A stretch of 64,000 bases of DNA from an uncultured Pelagibacteraceae bacterium (GTDB lineage: Bacteria > Pseudomonadota > Alphaproteobacteria > Pelagibacterales > Pelagibacteraceae), in the NCBI GenBank assembly GCA_902583345.1, contig CACHVT010000003.1, forward strand, positions 28,342-92,341. Direction: 5' to 3'. Of this stretch, positions 1-10,087 are shown piece by piece; position 1 is the first letter of the stretch; each line of letters starts with the position of its first letter. The position numbers and the translations under genes are program-made. The notes under the pieces were generated by a model. It had not been told where the DNA came from. It worked only from the letters and a program-made list of their open reading frames with translations, and did not search any database.

Positions 1-261
1 CACTACTACATCACCTCTTTGCGGTTTTGAATCAAGGATTCTTCCATTAAATAATGGCGGACTGAATGGAAAAGAATGCTTGCTATAACCGTATGAATAC
101 TTAGTAACAAACAATCTGTCACCCACCAATAGATTTGGTTCCATAGATGATGATGGAATATAAAAGGGTTGGATTAAAAGAGATCTAATAATAAGGGCTA
201 TAATTAGAGCATATAATAACGTCTTCAAGTTATCTATTATATAATCTTTATTTATAATCAT
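1..261 (-). CDS. lepB: Signal peptidase I (N-terminal part; gene runs off the window edge)
   Basis: Minus-strand reading from ATG at 261: MIINKDYIIDNLKTLLYALIIALIIRSLLIQPFYIPSSSMEPNLLVGDRLFVTKYSYGYS, with the SxSM..PTL/NLL-type catalytic Ser motif of LepB. Confidence 0.9.
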   Translation of the reverse strand, partial: MIINKDYIIDNLKTLLYALIIALIIRSLLIQPFYIPSSSMEPNLLVGDRLFVTKYSYGYSKHSFPFSPPLFNGRILDSKPQRGDVVV

Positions 262-644
262 TATTTTTGAAAAATTACAAAAGCTATAGAATAATCTTTT
301 TCATCAGAAATCGATAAATGAAAGTTAAATTTTCTAGTCATATATTTTTTATATATAAGTGTTTTAATTTTTTTATTAATCAAAAAAAAAGGCATTCCTG
401 ATTTATTGTTCTTTACAATTATATCTTTAAAATTTAAATTATTTCTGAATCCTGTTCCTAATGATTTCGAAAAAGCCTCTTTGGCAGCAAATCTTTTAGC
501 AAAAAAAGAGGTTTTGTTAGCATTTTTTTTTGAGTTGGTTATTTCTATTTTTGAAAATACTCTTTGTATAAATTGTTTATTTTTAATCATTCTATTTATT
601 CTTGTATTTTTTACGATATCAACACCAATTCCAACTAGTTTCAT
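261..644 (-). CDS. acpS: Holo-[acyl-carrier-protein] synthase
   Basis: MKLVGIGVDIVKNTRI...FAAKEAFSKSLGTGF motifs; next to pdxJ and lepB as in other alphaproteobacteria. Confidence 0.93.
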   Translation of the reverse strand: MKLVGIGVDIVKNTRINRMIKNKQFIQRVFSKIEITNSKKNANKTSFFAKRFAAKEAFSKSLGTGFRNNLNFKDIIVKNNKSGMPFFLINKKIKTLIYKKYMTRKFNFHLSISDEKDYSIAFVIFQK

Positions 645-646
645 AA

Positions 647-1366
647 TTATTTTTTAAGTATTCTTTTAAATTTTCTAATCACATTTTTAATTCCATAAAA
701 AAAACTTTCTCCTATTATGAAATGGCCTATATTAAATTCTTTTATATCTTTAATATTATTTAAAATTTTTGTAGTTTTATAATCCATGCCATGACCAGCA
801 TGCACTTCGAGTCCTAACTTTTTTGCGTATCTTGCACATTTTTTAATTTTACGAAGTTCATGAACATATATTTTTTTAGATTTAATTAAATCTGAAATTT
901 TACCTGTATGTATTTCGACACAATCCGTATTAAGATCCTTTGATAATTTTATATCTCTAATACTTGGATTTATAAAAAGACTTGTCCTTATCTTTACATT
1001 GCTTAAATATCTTAAAATTATTCTTAACTTTTTTTTATTTTTAATTATGTTAAGGCCACCTTCGGTAGTGATTTCTTTTCTTTTCTCTGGCACTATACAA
1101 ACGTAATTGGGTTTATTTCTTAAAGCTATTTTTAACATATTTAAATTAGCAGCCATTTCCAGGTTTACGATTATTTTTTTACTTTCACAGATTTTTTTTA
1201 CATCGGTGTCATTGATATGTCGTCTATCTTCACGAAGATGTATAGTTATAGAATCAGCGCCAAATCTTGTAGCTGATAAAGCGGCAGAGTATGGGTCGGG
1301 ATGAAATCCTCCTCGTGCATTTCTTATTGTAGCCACATGATCGACATTTACACCTAACTTTTTCAT
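647..1366 (-). CDS. pdxJ: Pyridoxine 5'-phosphate synthase
   Basis: LGVNVDHVATIRNARGG...HLREDRRHI and GHGMDY motifs. Confidence 0.95.
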   Translation of the reverse strand: MKKLGVNVDHVATIRNARGGFHPDPYSAALSATRFGADSITIHLREDRRHINDTDVKKICESKKIIVNLEMAANLNMLKIALRNKPNYVCIVPEKRKEITTEGGLNIIKNKKKLRIILRYLSNVKIRTSLFINPSIRDIKLSKDLNTDCVEIHTGKISDLIKSKKIYVHELRKIKKCARYAKKLGLEVHAGHGMDYKTTKILNNIKDIKEFNIGHFIIGESFFYGIKNVIRKFKRILKK

Positions 1367-1950
1367 TTAAAAAACCTACTACCAGGTTTTAAAATAGGTT
1401 TATTTTTTAAATTAGCGGGTAAATTATTTTTGTTAAATGTTGGAACATCAATTTTTATATGTGAGATTATTTTATCTTTAATTAAAAGATTTTTTTTATT
1501 TGATCTATCAATTATTGAAGCAAATCCCAATAACTTAGCTCTAGATTTCTTTATCAATTTTACACATTCAAGACTTGATTTACCTGTTGTAATAACATCC
1601 TCCACAATTAAAACTCTCGCATTTTTTTTAATTTTGAAACCTCTTCTTAAGGTAAATTTTCCATTTACACGTTCACAAAAAATTGTTTCTATTTTCAAAA
1701 GCCTTCCTATTTCATAGCCAATAACAATACCCCCAACTGCTGGTGATAATATTAAAGTAGTATTTTTAATTTTATTTTTAATTTTATTTGCAAGAGAAGT
1801 GCAAATCTTATTTGCTATATGTGGAAAACTTAGTAACTTGGCACATTGTATATATTTTGGTGAGTGTAGTCCTGACGACAAAACGAAATGGCCATCTATT
1901 AACGCGTTAGTTCTTTTTAAAATATTTAAAGATTTTTTGTGTGAAAGCAT
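1363..1950 (-). CDS. pyrE: Orotate phosphoribosyltransferase
   Basis: HFVLSSGLHSPKYIQC and PRPP motif VLIVEDVITTGKS. Annotated start overlaps the RSH 3' end by 44 nt. Confidence 0.92.
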   Translation of the reverse strand: MLSHKKSLNILKRTNALIDGHFVLSSGLHSPKYIQCAKLLSFPHIANKICTSLANKIKNKIKNTTLILSPAVGGIVIGYEIGRLLKIETIFCERVNGKFTLRRGFKIKKNARVLIVEDVITTGKSSLECVKLIKKSRAKLLGFASIIDRSNKKNLLIKDKIISHIKIDVPTFNKNNLPANLKNKPILKPGSRFFK

Positions 1951-3655
1951 TTCTTTTATTTTCGTGCCTTATGATTTTAAATTTAATCTGTTTTTGTTTT
2001 AACTCACTGATAAAATTTGTAAAGTTTTTCAGATCATTTATTGTTAAATTAAATCTAAAATTTATGAAATCATTTGTTTTTTCTTTCATTTCAACGCTGG
2101 ATATATTAAGTTTATGAGTACCAATTAAAGTCGAAATCTCACCTAGTTTTCCAGGTCTATCAGGTAATGAAATCCATAAAGTTGCATTATATTTTTTAAT
2201 CCTTTCTGCTTTTTTTGATGAGTCTTTAGTTTGCCAATATTTTCTAATTGCTGCTCTTGCTTTTCCAGTCTTTGTTAATGGCAACCAATGTAATGAGGGT
2301 GATTTATTTTTTGAGGTTATAATTTTAACTATATCACCGTTACGCAAAATGCTCTGAAGATCGTTTTCTTGACCGTTTATTTCACAACCAATTGCTGTAT
2401 CTCCAATCTTTGTATGCACAGCATACGCAAAATCTATTGGAGTTGCATCTTTTGGAAGTTTAATAACTGATCCTTTTGGGGTAAAGCAAAAAGTATTTTC
2501 TTGAAACATTTGTAACTTTGTATATTCAAAAAAATGTTCAGGATTTTCATTTCTATCCATAATATCAACTAAATCTTTTAACCAATCGTACTCCTTCCAG
2601 GTAAGCGAGTTGAATTTTTCTGAAGATTTATACTTCCAGTGAGAAGCAATGCCTCTTTCTGCAAAATCATGCATTGGTTGTGTTCGTATTTGTATTTCAA
2701 TCGGTCTTTTATTTGGTCCTATTATTGCTGTATGCAATGACTTATATTTATTTATTTTTGGTGATGAAATATAATCTTTAAACTTGCCGGGTATGCAATT
2801 ATACTGTCTGTGAAATATACCAAGTGATTTATAACAATCATCTATAGTTTCTAAAATAATTCTAAATCCAATAACATCAGTAATTTGCTCAAGTGATACT
2901 CTTTTTTTTTGAACTTTTCTCCAAATTGAGAAAGGTGTTTTTTCTCTACCAATAATTTTAGCGTTAATCTTATGTTGATTTAATAAATCACTAAATTGGA
3001 AAGAAATAGAATTAAATGAATCAACTTTATCATCTTTAATCTCATCTAGTCTTTTTTTTATTAGCTCTCTTGCGTCATTATTAAGAACTTGAAAGGATAA
3101 GTCCTCAAGTTCATCTCTAATTCTATGCATACCCATTCTATCAGCAAGTGGTGAATATATTTCCATAGTTTCTTTGGAAATTCTTATTTGTTTTTCTTTA
3201 TCTTTCACAAATTTTATAGTTCTCATATTGTGCAATCTATCTGCTAATTTAACTAATAAAACTCTTATATCTTTTGATGTTGCTAAAATAAGTTTTCTAA
3301 AATTTTCAGCTTTTGAGTTAGCGGCAGCTTTATTTTCAAATTCAGAAATTTTAGTAACACCTTCTACCAAATCTGCAACTTCTTTACCAAATTCTCCTTT
3401 TATCGTTTCATAAGTTGCGTGAGTGTCCTCAATCGTATCATGAAGCAAACCTGTAGCTATTGTTGCGCTATCAAGTTTTAATTCGGTAAGAATACTAGCA
3501 ACAGCAATTGGATGGTTTATATATGGAACACCTTCGTCTCTTTTTTGTGTTTTATGTGCCTTTAAAGCAAAATTGTAAGCTTTGCTCAAAGTTTCAGGAT
3601 TAAGAAACTTATTGTAAGATTTTACTTTATTTATTAAATCGTCAGATTTGATCAT
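1907..3655 (-). CDS. Bifunctional (p)ppGpp synthetase/hydrolase (RelA/SpoT homologue, RSH), short form
   Basis: HD hydrolase (INHPIAVASIL...GLLHDTIEDT), synthetase (DVIGFRII...YKSLHTAI...EIQIRT), TGS (CFTPKGSVIKLPKDATPIDFAYAVHTKIG) and C-terminal ACT (LWISLPDRPGKLGEISTLIG). Confidence 0.92.
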   Translation of the reverse strand: MIKSDDLINKVKSYNKFLNPETLSKAYNFALKAHKTQKRDEGVPYINHPIAVASILTELKLDSATIATGLLHDTIEDTHATYETIKGEFGKEVADLVEGVTKISEFENKAAANSKAENFRKLILATSKDIRVLLVKLADRLHNMRTIKFVKDKEKQIRISKETMEIYSPLADRMGMHRIRDELEDLSFQVLNNDARELIKKRLDEIKDDKVDSFNSISFQFSDLLNQHKINAKIIGREKTPFSIWRKVQKKRVSLEQITDVIGFRIILETIDDCYKSLGIFHRQYNCIPGKFKDYISSPKINKYKSLHTAIIGPNKRPIEIQIRTQPMHDFAERGIASHWKYKSSEKFNSLTWKEYDWLKDLVDIMDRNENPEHFFEYTKLQMFQENTFCFTPKGSVIKLPKDATPIDFAYAVHTKIGDTAIGCEINGQENDLQSILRNGDIVKIITSKNKSPSLHWLPLTKTGKARAAIRKYWQTKDSSKKAERIKKYNATLWISLPDRPGKLGEISTLIGTHKLNISSVEMKEKTNDFINFRFNLTINDLKNFTNFISELKQKQIKFKIIRHENKRNAFTQKIFKYFKKN

Positions 3656-3674
3656 AAATTATTATATCATGAAA

Positions 3675-4199
3675 TTAAATTTGTTTAATAGATCTTAAAT
3701 CTTTCTCTTTTAAAAAACTAATTAATTTTACTATATTTGCTTTATTAACTGGATGTTTCCAGTTTTTAGATATTTCATATAGCGGCAATAGTACAAAATT
3801 ACGTTTCTTAATACCAGGGTGCGGCAAATTTAATTTATTTGGACTGTTTAAGTTTATTATTTTTTGATCATAATCGATAATATCTATATCGCAGATTCTT
3901 GGCTCATTTTTTCTAAATCTTTTTCTACCAAGCTCAAGTTCTATTTGATTACATAGTTTTAGGAGTTGATATGGTGAAAGTGTAGTTTTTGCCTTAATAA
4001 CAATATTTATAAACTTTGGCTTAGAGGCATCTGGCCAAGAATAGGTTTCATAGTTACTTGATGATTTAATTATTTTAACAAAATTATTTTGTAACTTATA
4101 TTTTGCTATCTCAATATTTAATTTTTTATTACCTAGATTTGATCCTATTGCTAAAAAAACTAATTTAGCTTGTTTTTCTAAAATATCTCGCTTTATCAC
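3675..4199 (-). CDS. folK: 2-amino-4-hydroxy-6-hydroxymethyldihydropteridine pyrophosphokinase
   Basis: [13 protein letters not shown] and [18 protein letters not shown] motifs. Start codon uncertain (35 nt overlap with smpB). Confidence 0.9.
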   Translation of the reverse strand: MIKRDILEKQAKLVFLAIGSNLGNKKLNIEIAKYKLQNNFVKIIKSSSNYETYSWPDASKPKFINIVIKAKTTLSPYQLLKLCNQIELELGRKRFRKNEPRICDIDIIDYDQKIINLNSPNKLNLPHPGIKKRNFVLLPLYEISKNWKHPVNKANIVKLISFLKEKDLRSIKQI

Positions 4200-4635
4200 G
4201 ATTCCAATCTTTTCGTTTTATTGATTGTCTTTTATCATACATTTTTTTACCCTTGGCTACAGCAATTTCGATTTTGGCTTTTCCCCTTTTAAAATACATT
4301 TTAGTTGGTATCAATGTAAAACCCTCCCTTTGCATTTTTCCTACAAGTTTATTAATTTCTTTTCTGTTAAGTAGTAGTTTTCTTTCATCCATTGGGCTAT
4401 GATTAGAGTAGCTTGCTTGTTTATATGAAGATATATGAGAATTAATTAAAAAAATTTCTCCATTTTTCTCAATTCCGTATGCATCTGCTATGTTTACTTT
4501 TCCATTTCTAACAGATTTAATCTCAGAACCTTTTAAAACGACACCTGCTTCATACAAATCTTCAAAAAAATAATCAAAACTTGCTTTTCTATTTAAGCAG
4601 ATAATCTTTAAACCAGAGGTGGTTTTCTTTTTCAT
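4165..4635 (-). CDS. smpB: SsrA-binding protein
   Basis: [29 protein letters not shown]...[23 protein letters not shown]. Confidence 0.95.
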   Translation of the reverse strand: MKKKTTSGLKIICLNRKASFDYFFEDLYEAGVVLKGSEIKSVRNGKVNIADAYGIEKNGEIFLINSHISSYKQASYSNHSPMDERKLLLNRKEINKLVGKMQREGFTLIPTKMYFKRGKAKIEIAVAKGKKMYDKRQSIKRKDWNRDKARYFRKTS

Positions 4636-5519
4636 TAACTAATAAGTTTAGCAGACGATAAAGCTTTTTTAACTTCTTCTTGAGTCTCTTTTTTAATTTT
4701 TACTAATGGTAGTCTAATTTCGTCATCACAAAGTCCAAGAATCTTTGCGGCATACTTAACTGGAGCTGGGTTACTTTCTAAAAATAGAGATTTATGTAAA
4801 GGTTGCAGCATTTGATCTATCATTTCTGCCTCTTTGATTTCATTTACTAATTTTGATTTTGAGCATTTTTGCATCTCAGAACATAGCTTAGGTGCAATAT
4901 TTGCTGTAACAGAAATAATTCCTACACCGCCTCTTTTATTAAATTCTAAAGCAAGACCATCTTCTCCAGTAAGCTGTATAAATTCAGGTCCTAATTTTTT
5001 AATTGTTTGATCTAGTCTATTAAGATCACCTGTAGCATCCTTGACGCCAGCAATGTTTTTGAGTTCAAATAGTTTTGCCATAGTATCAACAGACATATCA
5101 ATTACGCATCTACCAGGGATATTATAAATAATTATTGGAAGGTTAGTGTTATCATTTATAGCTTTATAATGTTCATATAGACCTTCTTGAGTTGGTTTAT
5201 TATAATACGGTGTAACAACTAACGCTCCATCTGCCCCGGCTTTTTCTGCATGTCTGGTCAATGATATTGCCTCTTCTGTTGAATTTGATCCTGTGCCTGC
5301 AATAATTGGAATCTTGCCTTTAGCTTCTTTAATACACAATTCAATGACTTGCTCGTGTTCTTTGTGGCTCAGTGTTGGAGATTCGCCAGTTGTTCCAGCA
5401 GGTACTAACCCATTTGTACCATTTTTTAAATGAAAATGAATTAATTTAATATAACAATCAACATCTAGTTGATTATTCTTAAATGGGGTTATTAAAGCAA
5501 CATTTGATCCTTTAAACAT
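4635..5519 (-). CDS. dapA: 4-hydroxy-tetrahydrodipicolinate synthase
   Basis: [33 protein letters not shown] and GVKDATGD motifs. Confidence 0.95.
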   Translation of the reverse strand: MFKGSNVALITPFKNNQLDVDCYIKLIHFHLKNGTNGLVPAGTTGESPTLSHKEHEQVIELCIKEAKGKIPIIAGTGSNSTEEAISLTRHAEKAGADGALVVTPYYNKPTQEGLYEHYKAINDNTNLPIIIYNIPGRCVIDMSVDTMAKLFELKNIAGVKDATGDLNRLDQTIKKLGPEFIQLTGEDGLALEFNKRGGVGIISVTANIAPKLCSEMQKCSKSKLVNEIKEAEMIDQMLQPLHKSLFLESNPAPVKYAAKILGLCDDEIRLPLVKIKKETQEEVKKALSSAKLIS

Positions 5520-5561
5520 AAATACTTATAACATAATTTATAGATTCATTTAGTAAAATTT

Positions 5562-7787
5562 ATGTCAAAAAAAGCTACTTTATTTGTAAAAGTATTATTA
5601 TTTTTAATAGCAGTTAATACTTCTGGATATACAGAAAATCTTAAAATATTACCTGAAAAAAAACCAAACCTCGAAAAAAAAATTATTGATATAAAAATTG
5701 TTCAAGATGTATTGAAGCCAAAACCTAAACCCTCAAAAGTTAAAAGTATAGAAAAGAAAAAAACAAAAAAAATTGAAAAAAAAATTAAAAAAGATGAAAA
5801 ATTTTCGATATTGATACCTAAAAGTAAGCCATTAATTTTTAAAAAAGAGATAGAAAAATCCAAAAAAAAATCAAAATATTTTAGACAAAAAGATTATATT
5901 TTAGCAAAAAGAGCAATTCAAGAGATAGAAAAAAGAAAATGGTTGAAAGCTTTAGCAATTTCAAAAAAAGCAAAAGATAAATCTATATATGATTTTATCC
6001 AGTGGAGACATCTTTTAACGAAAGGAAATACTGCTACATTTAATGATTATCAAAAATTTATAAATAGAAATAGTAATTATCCAAGAATTAATCGTATAAA
6101 ATATTTAGCTGAACACAAATTATCTACAAAAAATTCATCGCCCAAACTTATAATAAATTGGTTTGATAAAAAAGAACCATTAAGTGGTTTTGGAAAATTA
6201 ATACTTGGTGAAAGTCATATTAAAACTGGAAATATTGAAGAAGGTATAAAACTTATAAAAGAAGGATGGATAACAGCTAGTCTTAGTAGATCTGATATGA
6301 AATTTTTCAGAAAGAAATTTAAAAAATACCTTAAACCTGAAGACTATATAAAAAGAGCAGATTATTTATCTTGGGAAAATAAACAATGGGATTTAAAAAG
6401 AATGTTAAAATATTTACCAAAAGATTATCAATTATTATATACAGCAAGACAAATTTTAATGAGTAGATCTTATGGTGTTGATAAAGCTATAGCCAACGTA
6501 CCCAAAAAACTCAAAAATGACCCAGGTTTAAATTATGATCGTTTAAAGTGGAGAAGAAAAAGAGGAAGAGTTGATAGTTCCTTAGAAATTTTACTAAAAA
6601 TTAAAAATACAGAAAAATATATGGTTAGACCTGACAAATGGTGGAAAGAAAGGCAAATAATATCAAGATCCCTCATATACAAAAAAAAATATGAACTTGC
6701 TTATAAAGTTGCAAGCAAACATGCACTAAAAGACGGACCTGAATATGCAGAAGCAGAGTGGATGAGTGGATGGATTGCTTTAAGCTTCTTAAATGATCCA
6801 ATTTTAGCAAAGGATCATTTTGAAAATTTTTATAATAATGTTGGATATCCAATAAGTTTATCCAGAGGTGCTTTTTGGCTTGGAAAAACCTATGAAAAAA
6901 TAAACAAAAATTTAGCTAATGAATGGTACGATAAAGCCGCTAAATTTCTTACAACTTATTACGGACAACTAGCTTTCTTAAAATTATACCCAAATGAACC
7001 TTTTGAACTACCTGAACAATCAAAGGTAGATGAAAAGTTTAAAAAAAAATTTTATGAAAGTGATCTAGTTAAAATTGTTTTGTTGTTAGACGAATTAGAT
7101 AAAGATAAATATACCAAACATATATTAAGACATTTGGCAACAATTGATATTAAAAATGGTAGTGAAATTTTAGCAGGTGAGTTAGCAACCAGTATATCTA
7201 GATATGATTTTGCTATTCAGGTAGCTAAATTAGCATCATATAAAAAAAGATTTCATAACAATTTTAATTATCCTCTTATAAGCACACCAAAATTTATAAA
7301 TGGGAGAAAAATTCCTGAGTCAGCATTTATTCTCTCTATTATCAGACAGGAAAGTGAATTTGATATGAGCGCACATAGTCACGCAGGTGCAAAAGGCTTA
7401 ATGCAACTAATGCCTTATACTGCAAAATTAGTAGCAAAACAGGCTAAGCTTCCTTATGTAAAATCAAGACTTACATCAGATCCAGAATATAACATAAATT
7501 TAGGATCACATTATATTGCTGGATTAATTTTGGAATATGAAGGCTCATACCCATTTGCAATCGCAGCTTATAATGCTGGTCCAAAAAGAGTGAAATATTG
7601 GAAGCGATTAAATAAGAATCCTCAAAAAAAACAAGTTAGTTATGTTGATTGGATAGAATTAATCAAATTTAAAGAAACTAGAAATTATGTGCAAAGAGTT
7701 TTGGAAAATTATAATGTTTATAGATATATGATTGAAAAAAAACCTATAAAAATGAAAAATTTCTTTGAAAATGATCCTTTGTACTAA
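5562..7787 (+). CDS. Soluble lytic murein transglycosylase (Slt/MltE-type) with a Lys-rich N-terminal region
   Basis: C-terminal SLT domain: ILSIIRQESEFDMSAHSHAGAKGLMQLMPYTA...NINLGSHYI...AAYNAGP; N-terminal hydrophobic segment. Confidence 0.9.
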   Translation: MSKKATLFVKVLLFLIAVNTSGYTENLKILPEKKPNLEKKIIDIKIVQDVLKPKPKPSKVKSIEKKKTKKIEKKIKKDEKFSILIPKSKPLIFKKEIEKSKKKSKYFRQKDYILAKRAIQEIEKRKWLKALAISKKAKDKSIYDFIQWRHLLTKGNTATFNDYQKFINRNSNYPRINRIKYLAEHKLSTKNSSPKLIINWFDKKEPLSGFGKLILGESHIKTGNIEEGIKLIKEGWITASLSRSDMKFFRKKFKKYLKPEDYIKRADYLSWENKQWDLKRMLKYLPKDYQLLYTARQILMSRSYGVDKAIANVPKKLKNDPGLNYDRLKWRRKRGRVDSSLEILLKIKNTEKYMVRPDKWWKERQIISRSLIYKKKYELAYKVASKHALKDGPEYAEAEWMSGWIALSFLNDPILAKDHFENFYNNVGYPISLSRGAFWLGKTYEKINKNLANEWYDKAAKFLTTYYGQLAFLKLYPNEPFELPEQSKVDEKFKKKFYESDLVKIVLLLDELDKDKYTKHILRHLATIDIKNGSEILAGELATSISRYDFAIQVAKLASYKKRFHNNFNYPLISTPKFINGRKIPESAFILSIIRQESEFDMSAHSHAGAKGLMQLMPYTAKLVAKQAKLPYVKSRLTSDPEYNINLGSHYIAGLILEYEGSYPFAIAAYNAGPKRVKYWKRLNKNPQKKQVSYVDWIELIKFKETRNYVQRVLENYNVYRYMIEKKPIKMKNFFENDPLY

Positions 7788-7789
7788 TT

Positions 7790-8578
7790 TTAAAGTCTGA
7801 ATAAAAGAAATTTCACGATACCAATAAAATAGCAGAAATTTTTTAGGGCTTTTATAGGTTTTAATATTATCAAAAAAAAAGGTGGAGTAAAAAGGTAAGT
7901 TATTAACTGTCTTAAAACTTTTACTAATCTTAGCTTATTATTTTTATATTGAAAAAGAAATTCACCAAATTTAAAGTTTGAGGATCTTATAAACTGATTT
8001 TTAATACTAAAAACTGAAGAAGAACCATAAGTATGAGTTGCTTTCGCTTTATAACTTTGCAAAATTTCATAGTTTGATTTTTTTATCCTATTACTTAAAT
8101 CAACATCCTCCCAATAAAAGAAGAAATTCTCGTCAAACATTTTCATTTTTACAAATTTAGATTTTTCAGCCATAAAAATCCCTCCATAAAATTTATCTAC
8201 TTTAATAATATCTTTTTTGTTATTATACGTATTAATTCGAGGAATAGAAATTACACACTTTTTATTATTTGAAATTACTTTTTTAAGTAGATTTATAGAT
8301 TTACTTTGTATCAGTACGTCAGCTTGAGTACATAAGAAATACTTTGTATTTATTTTTTTAACTAAAAAATTGATACCCTTTGCGAAGCCAATATTTTTAT
8401 CAAAAGAACCTAGATATTGTATTCTTTTAAAATTTTTTTTAATCCATTTCTGAATTATTTTATCATTTCCTTGGTCTAAAATATAAATTTTATAGTTTTT
8501 ATATTTTTCAAGGTTTTTTAAAAGTTTCTTTGGTGTTTGGTACAATAAAAGAACTATGGAAATATCACTATTATTCAT
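7790..8578 (-). CDS. Glycosyltransferase family 2-like (rhamnosyltransferase-like)
   Basis: ISIVLLLYQTPKKLLKNL...LGSFDKNIGFAKGIN...FFFYWEDVDLSNRIK: GT-A fold with DNxGFAxGxN-like and EDxDL motifs. Confidence 0.82.
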   Translation of the reverse strand: MNNSDISIVLLLYQTPKKLLKNLEKYKNYKIYILDQGNDKIIQKWIKKNFKRIQYLGSFDKNIGFAKGINFLVKKINTKYFLCTQADVLIQSKSINLLKKVISNNKKCVISIPRINTYNNKKDIIKVDKFYGGIFMAEKSKFVKMKMFDENFFFYWEDVDLSNRIKKSNYEILQSYKAKATHTYGSSSVFSIKNQFIRSSNFKFGEFLFQYKNNKLRLVKVLRQLITYLFTPPFFLIILKPIKALKNFCYFIGIVKFLLFRL

Positions 8579-8583
8579 TTTGT

Positions 8584-9855
8584 CTAAATTTTTTTTTTAT
8601 ACAATTTGTAAATATCATTAATCTTATCAAACTCTTCTACATCAGATATTATTTTTGTTGAGGAAATATTCTTTCTTAATTCGTCTGTAAATCCAAAATT
8701 ATTAATAATTTTTTCAACTGCTGAAATTAAATTTTCAGGTACATTTTTTTCAAGAATTATTCCATTTTTATTATTATTAATTATTTCATTAGCTCCAAAA
8801 AAATTTGATGTTATGGGTATAACTTTAAAGTTTAGGTATTCCCTTATAATTGTTCCGTAGGTTTCAAAAAAAGAAGGTAGAAGTCCAACATCAGCCCATG
8901 TAAGTATATTTTTAAGATCATCATGATTAAAATGATCAAAAAATTCTATATTATTAAATTTAGCCAAATTAGATTTTATTACCTTTTTTTTATCACCGTA
9001 AATTTTCATTTTAATTTTATTTGGATATTTTTTTAAAAGATAAGTAAATGCCTTTTCAATAATTGGCCAACCTTTTCTATATGCATAACCACCAGTGTAA
9101 ATAACATTTAAAATTTCAGAATTATATTTTTTTTCTGAGATTAGATGTTTTTTAATACCATGAGGTATAACTGAGTATGGTTTAATTTTTTTACCATGTA
9201 TAAAAAAAAATTCAGCAAATGTTTTTGAAGGGAAAATTATATGATCATAAATATTTTCAATATGTAAATTAGCAATTTTGATCCTGTCATGTAGTTTAAT
9301 TTTAAATTTTTTAAAATTTTTTTGTTTTTCATTCATTAAAAAGGATTTTATTTTTTTTAAAAATTTATGATTTTTAAAAATATTTTCTGATATACAATTA
9401 GAACATGTTTCCGCGTTTAAATGAAATTTACACAAACTATTATCATGATTTTTATAAATTGGATGTACAAAGTAGCAAAAATCCTCAAACGCACAATAAT
9501 GTCTTATTATTGGAACTTGTAAATTTTTCAAAGAATATAAAAACTGAGAATCAAAATGTAACCAATCTATAATATGAATTATGTCGGGATTAAATGGTAA
9601 TTTTAAGTTATTAACATCACAATCTTTTTCCACTTCAAATCCATTTAAAGTCCATTCTTTTATAGAAGGCACGTAATGATAAAAAATATTATTTTTCTTA
9701 AACGTCTTATAATAATAATTTCGATTTTGTGTTGGGGTTAAAAGACAAACATTAAAACTTTGATTTTTGGCTATTGAAGCGTATTGGTTAGCTATTATTG
9801 GAGTGCCAGCATTTAAGTTCCATGAGTTAGCCTGAACTATGTAAATTATATTCAT
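8584..9855 (-). CDS. Glycosyltransferase family 4/1-like
   Basis: C-terminal GT-B features: VIYTGGYAYRKGWPIIEKAF, DVGLLPSFFETYGTIIREYL; internal Cys cluster CKFHLNAETCSNCI. Confidence 0.82.
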   Translation of the reverse strand: MNIIYIVQANSWNLNAGTPIIANQYASIAKNQSFNVCLLTPTQNRNYYYKTFKKNNIFYHYVPSIKEWTLNGFEVEKDCDVNNLKLPFNPDIIHIIDWLHFDSQFLYSLKNLQVPIIRHYCAFEDFCYFVHPIYKNHDNSLCKFHLNAETCSNCISENIFKNHKFLKKIKSFLMNEKQKNFKKFKIKLHDRIKIANLHIENIYDHIIFPSKTFAEFFFIHGKKIKPYSVIPHGIKKHLISEKKYNSEILNVIYTGGYAYRKGWPIIEKAFTYLLKKYPNKIKMKIYGDKKKVIKSNLAKFNNIEFFDHFNHDDLKNILTWADVGLLPSFFETYGTIIREYLNFKVIPITSNFFGANEIINNNKNGIILEKNVPENLISAVEKIINNFGFTDELRKNISSTKIISDVEEFDKINDIYKLYKKKI

Positions 9856-9929
9856 GACTTAAACTATATAAATATAGAAAAAAACCATAAATTGATATTT
9901 ATATTTATATATGGCCATATTTATATCAA

Positions 9930-10022
9930 TGGCGGAAAGGGAGGGATTCGAACCCTCGGTACATCTTTCGACGTACGACGAGTTAGCAACCCGTTGGTTT
10001 AAACCAGCTCACCCACCTTTCC
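9930..10022 (-). tRNA. tRNA-Ser(GCU)
   Basis: Reverse complement GGAAAGG...GGTTGCTAACTC...CCTTTCCGCCA: 7-bp acceptor stem, long variable arm, anticodon GCT, encoded CCA. Confidence 0.93.
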
Positions 10023-10087
10023 GTTGATTACTGTGTAACTTGAAATCATTGAATCTTCAATCTTTATAAAGTAATTTTGAGGAAATT

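Noticed and set aside
5640-5960. A-rich repetitive-looking tract as possible CRISPR or tandem repeat
   Set aside because: No regular repeat-spacer periodicity; explained by Lys-rich coding. No CRISPR array was seen anywhere in the window.
10023-10087. Possible glycine-type riboswitch upstream of soxBDAG
   Set aside because: The gap is only 65 nt and I see no recognisable aptamer core; too short to support the call.
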